A stretch of DNA of 64,000 bases from Prochlorococcus sp. AG-409-P01 (GTDB lineage: Bacteria; Cyanobacteriota; Cyanobacteriia; PCC-6307; Cyanobiaceae): positions 1 to 64,000 of the forward strand of contig QCKM01000007.1 in assembly GCA_003215335.1 (NCBI GenBank), given 5' to 3'. A program made the position numbers and the translations under genes. This document shows positions 1 through 6,373 of this stretch, piece by piece (position 1 is the first letter of the stretch; the number at the start of each line of letters is the position of its first letter). The notes beneath the pieces are model-generated. The model saw nothing but the letters and a program-made list of their open reading frames with translations, was not told the DNA's origin and did no database searches.

Positions 1-537
1 TCTATAAATGCCTAGAGCCCCTAATAGTCCACCTATAAAGCCACTGAAATGTCCTATCCAGCTAATACCTTGAGGGACATTCCATGGCAGCAAAGATGGA
101 AGGAAATGGCCATACAGTCCAAAACAAATCACGGTGAGGGCAATTGCAAGAAAACGTTTTTCTAAAAAGCCAATAATCAACAAGTATCCAAGGAGGCCAA
201 ACACCACTCCTGAGATCCCATGTGCTGGAGCAGCCCAAAAGAACACTTGGAATATTTCGACAAACAAAACACATGCCCAGACAGAGATGTAATCACGTAG
301 TCCTTTTGAAAGGACGAGCCAACTCAAAGGAAGAAACAGAAGTGTGTTTGAGAGCAAATGACTAAATCCGCTGTGACTGAAAGGAGCGGTAAAGAGTCCC
401 CACCATGGATACCCCCCTCCCATTAGAAGATTCCAATTCCCACCAAACCAGATCTGATCAATTAGCTCCTGAACCCAAGCGATTCCAATTAAAACCAAAG
501 GAACTAAGAATCGCAGTGATTTACTAGCACTATTCAT
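1..537 (-). CDS. Rhomboid family intramembrane serine protease (3' end beyond window)
   Basis: The reading frame starts at the ATG complementary to 535-537 and stays open to the window edge, giving about 178 visible residues. It is rich in membrane segments. Rhomboid landmarks are visible: HxxxN at H60-N64 (SHLLSN), the nucleophile motif GISG with Ser109, and a late membrane helix with His163 in GHFSGFIGG, the expected partner of the Ser-His dyad. Rhomboids cleave membrane proteins within the bilayer; the substrate here is unknown. The gene lies 40 bp downstream of the RepA-like gene on the same strand and looks like ordinary chromosome rather than part of that cassette. The C-terminus is missing only because the window ends. 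Confidence 0.88.
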   Translation of the reverse strand, partial: MNSASKSLRFLVPLVLIGIAWVQELIDQIWFGGNWNLLMGGGYPWWGLFTAPFSHSGFSHLLSNTLLFLPLSWLVLSKGLRDYISVWACVLFVEIFQVFFWAAPAHGISGVVFGLLGYLLIIGFLEKRFLAIALTVICFGLYGHFLPSLLPWNVPQGISWIGHFSGFIGGLLGALGIYR

Positions 538-568
538 TTCAATACGACGTGTCTAATTAAAAGCATCA

Positions 569-585
569 CTACATACCCTATGTAG
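569..585. repeat. 17-bp palindrome, copy 1 (3' side of the RepA-like gene)
   Basis: CTACATA-CCC-TATGTAG is a perfect 7-bp inverted repeat with a 3-base centre. It overlaps the stop codon of the RepA-like gene (578-580). The reverse complement of 1549-1565 differs from it at one base of 17, and similarity continues into the flank (GGnAAAGT). It could be a recombination or protein-binding site, or a hairpin at the end of the transcript; the function is inferred only. Confidence 0.6.
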
Positions 586-1585
586 GGAAAGTCTTAGCCC
601 CATAAACCCACAACGGTCGTCCACCTCCTGAAGGACGCTGTTGTCGCTCAAGTTCACCTGTCAAATAAAGGTTTTTACAGATCCGGCGAGCATGTTCAGG
701 GTTACAACTGAGTGACATCCCTATTTGATTAGAAGTCAGCCATTCGTTTTCTGAACAAACCAAATCCAGGACTTGGGCGCTCAGTTCTTGTTTTTGTTGT
801 GGGAGAACGTCAGCATTGCCAACACTTTTTAATTGCCAGCTGAAATCCTCTAGTGAGCCTTGAAGGTTCCAGACTTGCCCGTGCTCGCAGTTTCGCTTCC
901 CAAGGCATTTCAAGATGTAGTGATCATCAAATTCAGGCTTAGGAGCGCTAGCGAGACCCCAAATATCTGATGCTGCACCAACTTGTGTTGTCGAGCCAAT
1001 CACATCATGAATACTGACTTCTTGTCTTGTTCCCTCTGGTTTACGTAGATGTGCATTGCAGACAATCAATACACCTAACTGACTGGCCAGATTGTTGATG
1101 TCATAGAGAGGTCTCGCGAATTCAGGATCACGCATTGAGTATCCCCTTTCAGTGAGCAATGTCGTCAGACTGTCGAGGAACAATGCTCCATAACCTCCTT
1201 TTTGAATCTCTTGACTAATGCGACTGACATCGAGAGTGTTCCAACCATCTTCAGCGAATAGAAAATCAAAGCCTGCATTGATTCCCATTAGCTGCAGCTT
1301 GTCAGCAGCATTGTTCTGACTTTCATCTGCTTGAACAATCAACACCTTGCTTTGAACGGTATTGAGTTGATCCATAAACAACTGACCTTTACTGATTGCA
1401 TCAGCCATCCGATAGAGGAACGATGTTTTACCTGCACCGCTATCACCAGCCAATAAAACGCAAGCACCTCTTGCGCCGAAACTATCGACGACCCATTGAA
1501 TCGGCCGCCGATTTGCTAACAGTTGATCAACTCCTTTGGGAACTTTTCCTACATCGGGTATGTAGCCATGTTGATTTGGTCTCAT
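578..1585 (-). CDS. RepA-like / AAA_25-type hexameric ATPase (putative replicative helicase of an accessory element)
   Basis: This 335-aa protein has a RecA-fold ATPase core. Walker A is GDSGAGKT (47-54) and a Walker B-like strand is ALFLDSL (134-140). The arrangement matches RepA/RSF1010-type and AAA_25 helicase ATPases found in plasmids, phages and satellites. The last about 60 residues (WLTSNQIGMSLSCNPEHARR and following) resemble a winged helix. The ATG overlaps the stop of the upstream 69-aa gene as ATGA (1582-1585), implying translational coupling in a four-gene operon running from 2331 to 578. A near-identical palindrome lies at each end of the gene (569-585 and 1549-1565). The ATPase fold is fairly secure; the helicase role and mobile origin are inferred from family and context. 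Confidence 0.75.
   Translation of the reverse strand: MRPNQHGYIPDVGKVPKGVDQLLANRRPIQWVVDSFGARGACVLLAGDSGAGKTSFLYRMADAISKGQLFMDQLNTVQSKVLIVQADESQNNAADKLQLMGINAGFDFLFAEDGWNTLDVSRISQEIQKGGYGALFLDSLTTLLTERGYSMRDPEFARPLYDINNLASQLGVLIVCNAHLRKPEGTRQEVSIHDVIGSTTQVGAASDIWGLASAPKPEFDDHYILKCLGKRNCEHGQVWNLQGSLEDFSWQLKSVGNADVLPQQKQELSAQVLDLVCSENEWLTSNQIGMSLSCNPEHARRICKNLYLTGELERQQRPSGGGRPLWVYGAKTFPT
1549..1565. repeat. 17-bp palindrome, copy 2 (inside 5' end of the RepA-like gene)
   Basis: CTACAT-CGGGT-ATGTAG is a 6-bp inverted repeat around a 5-base centre. Read on the minus strand it matches 16 of 17 bases of the copy at 569-585, so the two copies are in opposite orientation 964 bp apart. It encodes residues YIPDV near the N-terminus of the ATPase, so part of its sequence is constrained by coding. 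Confidence 0.6.
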
Positions 1586-1791
1586 CGGTAAAGCCTCCTA
1601 GCTGGAAGAAGCAGAATCCATTCCTCCATGGATTGAATTGCGTCCTGACACCAGGGCAGATAGTGATCTAGATGTGACTTAGCTCTCGCAATGCGAAGTT
1701 GCCAAATAACTTCTTCAATCGAGAGTTCTCTCGGTAAGCTGTAGCTATTGATGTTTGCTCCAGCCACCGTTTCCCCGGTGGCTTTTTTCAT
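1582..1791 (-). CDS. Small hypothetical protein of the RepA-like cassette
   Basis: This 69-aa protein is not recognised. It begins MKKATGETVAGANINSYS and has a central amphipathic stretch with several Trp, Arg and His residues. Its start overlaps the stop of the upstream HTH gene (1788-1791) and its stop overlaps the start of the RepA-like ATPase (1582-1585), both as ATGA. These tight overlaps on both sides are the main reason to accept it as real. It may be a replication accessory protein, but nothing in the sequence proves that. Confidence 0.6.
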   Translation of the reverse strand: MKKATGETVAGANINSYSLPRELSIEEVIWQLRIARAKSHLDHYLPWCQDAIQSMEEWILLLPARRLYR

Positions 1792-2060
1792 GACTTTTGC
1801 CTGCTAGGGAGACGATTGTTTTTGCCTAAATAGGTCTCAAATTGATCGCTCGTGAGGCGATGGAAATTCGTGAAAGACGACTCAGCGTTTGCCAAATGCC
1901 ATTGCAAATTTCCATTGGTGGTGAGGCCTGCCCATCTGAAATCAACTCCCTCACGAAATGGTGAGAGGTCGCTTCGACGAAGCTTGAGAATTGTTTGCGG
2001 GTGAATACCAAGATGCGTGGCCATGGCAGCCGTGCTGATCCAATCTTTTGTTGTTGTCAT
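1788..2060 (-). CDS. Excisionase-like helix-turn-helix DNA-binding protein
   Basis: The 90-aa protein begins MTTTKDWISTAAMATHLGIHPQ. The segment at about residues 7-30 (WISTAAMATHLGIHPQTILKLRR) fits a MerR/AlpA/excisionase-type helix-turn-helix, followed by a wing-like FREGVDFRW. Such proteins act as recombination directionality factors or small repressors in integrative elements. It is the second gene of the minus-strand cassette and is coupled by an ATGA overlap to the next gene. The HTH is visible; the excisionase role is inferred. No integrase is encoded within the window near it. Confidence 0.6.
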   Translation of the reverse strand: MTTTKDWISTAAMATHLGIHPQTILKLRRSDLSPFREGVDFRWAGLTTNGNLQWHLANAESSFTNFHRLTSDQFETYLGKNNRLPSRQKS

Positions 2061-2067
2061 ATCTTTC

Positions 2068-2331
2068 TCAGTCTTGGCCTAAAAATTTCTGTTGAGAGCC
2101 CTCAATCCCTAACTCTGGGTCTACCCAAAAAGCTCCTGAGACACTTGTGTAGTAATCCCGCTCCGATGCAACAGAAAGTAGAGCAAAAGTGGCTACCTTC
2201 TTTTCTCTAGACCAACTTGAATCGACGAAATTCTGCTGGCCTAATTCCAGTCGAGCGTCACCCCGCTTGATTTGTTTTGGACGATCAGCGTATTTATTTA
2301 CTGAGCGATTTTTGCCTTTTTTAGTTGGCAT
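2068..2331 (-). CDS. Small basic hypothetical protein, first gene of the RepA-like cassette
   Basis: This 87-aa protein has a very basic N-terminus (MPTKKGKNRSVNKYADRPKQIKRGD) and a mixed, acidic C-terminus. I do not recognise a family. The start is supported by a near-perfect ribosome binding site, AGGGAGGAG on the minus strand at 2336-2344, four bases from the ATG. It ends 7 bp before the HTH gene, so it probably opens the four-gene operon. The basic N-terminus would suit nucleic-acid binding, which is only a guess. Confidence 0.55.
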   Translation of the reverse strand: MPTKKGKNRSVNKYADRPKQIKRGDARLELGQQNFVDSSWSREKKVATFALLSVASERDYYTSVSGAFWVDPELGIEGSQQKFLGQD

Positions 2332-2570
2332 GAGACTCCTCCCTAAAACGGATGTTTTTCTTGGACAAGGAGGTTTGGTCTCTGTGTAGCGCCGAGGTTG
2401 TGTCCTTCCCTCAGAGCCACTCGGTCAAACTTGAAAACAAACTAGCAATATCGCGAGCTTTTGCAAACTAATCACACCACAGGTAGTGTTTTTTTGGTAT
2501 AAATTTTGGCATAGATGCTATTTAGACAAAAAACGAGAAACCCTAAATCTACTGCTATCAAAGAATTGAA

Positions 2571-2586
2571 GGGGCCTCGCAGCCCC
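2571..2586 (-). terminator. GC hairpin at the 3' end of tmRNA
   Basis: GGGGC (2571-2575) pairs with GCCCC (2582-2586) around a 6-base loop. On the minus strand it is followed by TTCAATTCTTTG, only a weak T-run. It may be a processing or termination hairpin, or part of the tmRNA 3' domain. Confidence 0.4.
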
Positions 2587-2866
2587 CACGGATCATTTGG
2601 GTGATAAGGCTGATCTGACCCCATCTCCCTTATTAGGGTCAGGCAGCAACAGGGGCTGACTGACGGGAGAAACGAACGATGTTGTTCGCAGTTACGAGTT
2701 TGCTCTTACCGAGCAGGCTTCAGTCACCCTCCTCATCCCCCGTCGAAACCATTGCAGCCCCTAGATAAATGAGAAATGGAGCTGAGCGGAATCGAACCGC
2801 TGTCCGAGACACTGGTGTGGATCACCTAGTCCATCAGATGATGAACATTCCCATTCTGGCAGTGTT
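2571..2866 (-). ncRNA. ssrA: Permuted two-piece tmRNA (ssrA)
   Basis: On the minus strand the acceptor piece comes first: a T-arm with GGTTCGATTCC and the 3' strand CAGCTCC plus discriminator A ending at 2777. The coding piece starts at 2761 with GGGGCTGCAATGG. GGGGCTG pairs with CAGCTCC to form the acceptor stem, so the gene is circularly permuted with a spacer of only about 15 nt (2762-2776). The tag frame (2639-2689) encodes ANNIVRFSRQSAPVAA then TGA, closely resembling picocyanobacterial tags. A hairpin (TGACCC/GGGGTCA) follows the tag. tmRNA rescues stalled ribosomes and tags nascent proteins for proteolysis. Both outer ends are approximate; the CCA is not encoded. A GC hairpin at 2571-2586 marks the likely 3' limit. 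Confidence 0.93.
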
Positions 2867-2939
2867 TATGAACTTAGGAACACAGCACTTAGTCCACTAA
2901 TTCCAACGGCAAAGGTATATACATGAATTCAAGGAAACC

Positions 2940-4064
2940 ATGCAAGTTTTAGCTGTATTGCCACCAGGTCTTGAGAAAGAAGGTGCCGAAGAATTAAGTG
3001 CCTTAGGAGCCAAAAATGTTACCCCTCTCAAACGAGCTGCTTCATTTGAAGCAGACTTATCCACCCTTTATCGAATTCATCTTTTAGCTCGTCTTCCTTT
3101 TCGAATATTGAGAGAAATGGCACGATTCTCTTGCCATTCACCGGAGACACTTTATCTAGGTGCACAAAACTGTCTCGAATGGGAGCGCTGGCTCAATCCA
3201 TCAATGTCATTCAGAGTTGATGTAAGCGGTCACTGTCCAGGACTAACCCATAGCCACTTCACAGCATTACAAGTAAAAAATGCCTTGGTTGATTTTCAAA
3301 AAAATTTTTTTGGAGAAAGATCTCAGGTAAATCTGAATGAACCTGATCTAAGCATTCATCTTCATCTCAATCTCAAGGGCGCCATCTTGAGCTTCAACGG
3401 CTCTGCCAAAAGCATGCATCGAAGAGGTTATAAAGCTGCTGTAGGTGACGCTCCTATAAAGGAAAACCTAGCTGCAGGTTTAATTCGCATAAGTCAATGG
3501 AATGGCTCAGTCCCCTTAATTGATCCGATGTGTGGCTCTGGCACCCTGCTTATCGAGGCTGCGAGTCTGGCTTTGAAGCTTGCTCCGGGGCTCAATCAAG
3601 ACTTCCTATTTACAAACTGGCCAGATTTCAACCTGAATCTTTTCAAAAAAGAACAAAAGCAAGCAAAAAGCAAAGAGAAAAGATCAACTCCACTCGCAAA
3701 AATCATCGGTTGTGAAAATAATCATGAAGTTGCAAATCAGGCCCAATCAAATGTTGAAGCCGCAGGCCTTTATAAAGAAATCAAAATTGAACCGATCCAT
3801 TTCAAAGACCTCCACAAACCTTGCTCTCCTGGAGTAATAGTCTGCAATCCCCCTTACGGGAAACGCATAGGTAAAGATGCAGATCTATATGAGCTTTATA
3901 AAGAGCTGGGAGATTTCGCGAAATCTTGCGGCTCAGGATGGCAGCTCTGGGTCCTAAGCGGGAATCCAACGCTGACAAAGGGCCTTCGACTGAAATGTAA
4001 CCGCAGGATTCCTGTAAGCAATGGTGGAATCGATTGTCGATGGCTGCATTACTTAATTCATTAG
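2940..4064 (+). CDS. THUMP-domain class I SAM RNA methyltransferase (RlmL N-terminal / UPF0020 type)
   Basis: The 374-aa protein has an N-terminal THUMP-like region (about 1-155) and a C-terminal Rossmann methylase. The SAM loop is DPMCGSGT (195-202) and the N6/N2-type catalytic motif is NPPYG (303-307). This is the architecture of the UPF0020 family and of the first half of RlmL, which makes m2G2445 in 23S rRNA, so an rRNA guanine-N2 methylase is likely. It starts at ATG shortly after the tmRNA region and reads divergently from it. It converges on the DUF1469 gene with one base between them. The exact RNA target cannot be read from sequence. Confidence 0.85.
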   Translation: MQVLAVLPPGLEKEGAEELSALGAKNVTPLKRAASFEADLSTLYRIHLLARLPFRILREMARFSCHSPETLYLGAQNCLEWERWLNPSMSFRVDVSGHCPGLTHSHFTALQVKNALVDFQKNFFGERSQVNLNEPDLSIHLHLNLKGAILSFNGSAKSMHRRGYKAAVGDAPIKENLAAGLIRISQWNGSVPLIDPMCGSGTLLIEAASLALKLAPGLNQDFLFTNWPDFNLNLFKKEQKQAKSKEKRSTPLAKIIGCENNHEVANQAQSNVEAAGLYKEIKIEPIHFKDLHKPCSPGVIVCNPPYGKRIGKDADLYELYKELGDFAKSCGSGWQLWVLSGNPTLTKGLRLKCNRRIPVSNGGIDCRWLHYLIH

Positions 4065-4065
4065 T

Positions 4066-4452
4066 TCAGGGCCTACCCAAGACCGCTTTAGTAGTTCGCG
4101 ATAAGCCTTCTAAGGTTTCAGGAAGATAAGGACCCTTTGCTAATTGTCCACCAATTCGCAAACTAATTCCTGCCAACAGAAGATCAATCACAGCCAAAAT
4201 AATTAATGAGTTAATAAAACTCCAACCCAAAGCATCCTTCATCCAAAGCACAAGAGTCACCTCTAGTGCCAACAAAGCTAAAAGCATCAATGTGCCGCCC
4301 ATCGCCAAAAAGACCCCTCCGCTAATAAGGCGTCTTTTCTCTCGATCAACCTCTTGAAGAGCAATACGCACGTGCAAATCCATCACTGAACCGGCTAGCG
4401 CAGTAACTCTTGCCGCAGCACCCAATCCTCTTGGCCGTTGTGATTCACTCAT
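4066..4452 (-). CDS. DUF1469 / phage-holin-superfamily membrane protein
   Basis: The 128-aa protein has two central hydrophobic helices (LISGGVFLAMGGTLMLLALL, then INSLIILAVIDLLLAGISL) framed by hydrophilic ends. This is the pattern of DUF1469 (putative actinobacterial holin-X/holin superfamily III) proteins, which in cyanobacteria are chromosomal genes, not phage lysis genes. Its start overlaps the stop of the upstream gene by one base (TAATG at 4450-4454), and the two are probably cotranscribed. The function is unknown. Confidence 0.7.
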   Translation of the reverse strand: MSESQRPRGLGAAARVTALAGSVMDLHVRIALQEVDREKRRLISGGVFLAMGGTLMLLALLALEVTLVLWMKDALGWSFINSLIILAVIDLLLAGISLRIGGQLAKGPYLPETLEGLSRTTKAVLGRP

Positions 4453-4991
4453 TAAGATCTTCTCCCCCCAGCCAATATCACTCCAAGGAGGACTCCAATA
4501 CCTGCAGCCATAGCAACTGAAAGAAGCGGTCTTTGACGCACAGGTCGCTCAATTCTTGGTCTAACAGAACTATTCAACTCATCAAGGAGATCCTCTAACT
4601 GTTTTTCCAAAGGCTCCAAGCTTTCTGCAAAGTCCCTAGTCCTATCCCCAGCCATATTGAACAACTCCTCAAGCTGTTCACGAATACCAGAACTGGATCC
4701 AGCAGTTGATTGCTGAGATATAACCCTGACTACTTCATCCAAACTCCCTTTGGTCGCTTCTAAAGTTTGCCTTGCGACATCTGGCCATCGTTCTTGAATC
4801 TTGGGCAAAAGGCTTTCAAAACGTTCACTGAACCACTTGTCAGATGATTCAGAAAGAGATGGCTCTGCAGTCTCAACTGGCGCATGTGGATCGCCGGATG
4901 CGGAATTCACTGATTCCATTTGATCCAGACGGTTACCCAAAGAATAGGGATACCTTGCCATCAGCGAAACCCCCCCAGCAGATCCAATCAT
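4452..4991 (-). CDS. DUF883/ElaB-like single-membrane-segment protein
   Basis: The 179-aa protein is hydrophilic and helical over most of its length, then ends in one membrane segment (LLSVAMAAGIGVLLGVILAGGRRS). That C-terminus resembles the GxxxGxxxG tail of YqjD/ElaB (DUF883) proteins, some of which sit in the inner membrane and bind ribosomes. It is paired with the DUF1469 gene, a frequent combination. The start is uncertain: in-frame ATGs also occur at 4961 and 4919, and none has a strong ribosome binding site. The assignment rests on shape more than on clear motifs. Confidence 0.6.
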   Translation of the reverse strand: MIGSAGGVSLMARYPYSLGNRLDQMESVNSASGDPHAPVETAEPSLSESSDKWFSERFESLLPKIQERWPDVARQTLEATKGSLDEVVRVISQQSTAGSSSGIREQLEELFNMAGDRTRDFAESLEPLEKQLEDLLDELNSSVRPRIERPVRQRPLLSVAMAAGIGVLLGVILAGGRRS

Positions 4992-5156
4992 CGCAATTAG
5001 AGGGAAAAAGCCACCCCAAAAGGCTTTTTTAGGTCATTTGAACTCAAATGCAAAGTCAAAAAATTTGCAACACCATGGCCTTTGATGACATTTATTACCA
5101 AGCAAATGCATTGAGTGCTTAAGCTCTAAAGGTTTTCAGTCTTCCACCTAGTAATC

Positions 5157-5300
5157 ATGGACGTCGGCCTGTCTGCACTGTTTTTTGCATCCTCGTATCT
5201 TCCCAACACAAATCAACAGTTCGGCGTCGCTTTTGCCGGTGCTGCAGGGCTGCTATTCATCGCCCTGAGATTTGCCAAATCCGACAAGGGCAAGATGTAA
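5157..5300 (+). CDS. Small single-span membrane protein, unknown
   Basis: A 47-aa frame from ATG at 5157 reads MDVGLSALFFASSYLPNTNQ and then a hydrophobic span FGVAFAGAAGLLFIALRF followed by a basic tail KSDKGKM. This looks like a small thylakoid or plasma membrane protein, but it does not match PsbX, PsbY, Psb30, PsaI, PsaM, PetG, PetL, PetM or PetN as I know them. A good rho-independent terminator follows 56 bp after the stop, supporting it as an expressed monocistronic gene. Confidence 0.65.
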   Translation: MDVGLSALFFASSYLPNTNQQFGVAFAGAAGLLFIALRFAKSDKGKM

Positions 5301-5355
5301 AGCCATCAAACAAATTCATCGGCCTGTATTAAGCAGCCAGCAGTTTTGAAAGCCA

Positions 5356-5389
5356 GGGCCTCTTAGCAAGAGGTCCATTGGATTTTTTT
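5356..5389 (+). terminator. Rho-independent terminator
   Basis: GGGCCTCTT (5356-5364) and AAGAGGTCC (5368-5376) form a 9-bp stem with one G-U pair and a 3-base loop, followed a few bases later by TTTTTTT (5383-5389). It lies downstream of the small membrane protein gene at 5157-5300. Confidence 0.75.
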
Positions 5390-5472
5390 GGTCATTTTCA
5401 TTCATTTAAAAACCAAATATAAAGTCTTCAAAAGCTTTATATTGTGAATGTACATCTGAGTAATTTATAAAT

Positions 5473-5703
5473 TTGTCTAAAAATCATCCGATCAAACCAA
5501 GTCTTCAAACACAGTTCGAAGCAGAAAAGTTAAGTAGGATAATACTAGAGTGCAATGACATCGATATCCTTAGAGATATAGCCCTTGAATTATTGCGTCT
5601 AAACCAAAAGAAAAGCGCAATAGCTCAATGGGCAACAAAAAGAGCTGCAGAAGCCGAGATCAGAGCCATCAGCAAGAAAACCAACCATAATGAAGACATT
5701 TAG
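5473..5703 (+). CDS. Small hypothetical protein
   Basis: This 76-aa frame starts at TTG. The sequence is helical and charged (RIILECNDIDILRDIALELLRLN), with an alanine-rich helix near the end (KSAIAQWATKRAAEAEIRA). No family is recognised. It stands alone, with AT-rich noncoding DNA on both sides and no strong ribosome binding site. It may be a lineage-specific gene. Confidence 0.5.
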   Translation: MSKNHPIKPSLQTQFEAEKLSRIILECNDIDILRDIALELLRLNQKKSAIAQWATKRAAEAEIRAISKKTNHNEDI

Positions 5704-5878
5704 ACTTCTGGACTACTTACAAAGACGGTTAAAACTTGAAACTATCGCATTCAAATACTTCTCAAATAAGGTAAAGTTGATTTTCAAAAATAGATCAACA
5801 TCATAAAAATCTCTAGCAAGACTAATTCTAACCGAGCAAATCTTTGCTCAAGTTAAATCATCCGATTCACCTATAGCA

Positions 5879-6301
5879 ATGAAATCCTTTGGAAACGGGA
5901 ATGAACTGCTGCGGCCTCTCAGCAAAACCACAACAAAGCGATGGGTCTTATTAATACATATTGGGGCTCCCGATGACCCAGTCGGGAGGCATTTCGATCT
6001 TCTTTTAGAAGATGGGCAAGGATGTAGAACGTGGCGATTAGCCTCAATACCTTCACTCGATGGCCCAGAAGTCGAAGCCACACCTACGAAAATCCATAAA
6101 CTGTCCTGGATAAATATCAAAACTGCAACACTCTCCAAAGGAAGAGGGCAAGTAGAACAAGTAGATGCAGGGAATTACCTTGGATCCTTACCAAATAATC
6201 AATCGAGAGCTGTAGAGATATACATTCAAGGTTCTCTACTGCAAGGGCACTTGCAAGTTCGCTTAAATAGCTGCCAATTAACTGCAATAAAACCTTCTTA
6301 A
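5879..6301 (+). CDS. LigD 3'-phosphoesterase-like small protein
   Basis: The 140-aa protein contains RHFDLLLEDGQGCRTWRL (about 37-54), which resembles the HYDLRLE...WAVP core of the 3'-phosphoesterase (PE) domain of bacterial NHEJ ligase LigD, with the His and Asp in equivalent spacing. Here it is a stand-alone domain, with no ligase or Ku gene nearby. It lies about 70 bp upstream of smc on the same strand. The PE-like fold is an inference from one motif; it could be an unrelated conserved cyanobacterial family. Confidence 0.55.
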   Translation: MKSFGNGNELLRPLSKTTTKRWVLLIHIGAPDDPVGRHFDLLLEDGQGCRTWRLASIPSLDGPEVEATPTKIHKLSWINIKTATLSKGRGQVEQVDAGNYLGSLPNNQSRAVEIYIQGSLLQGHLQVRLNSCQLTAIKPS

Positions 6302-6373
6302 ACAAATAAAGGTCAAGGCACTTGAGATTGGCTGATACTTCGCTAATCTTCGGACTCTTACAGCTGAGTCCTG

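Noticed and set aside
62-274. Open frame on the minus strand
   Set aside because: It lies inside the rhomboid gene in another frame and has no family features.
2480-2498. Imperfect hairpin ACACC/GGTaGTGT followed by T7 on the plus strand
   Set aside because: It has a bulge and no plus-strand gene upstream; possible antisense terminator but not supportable.
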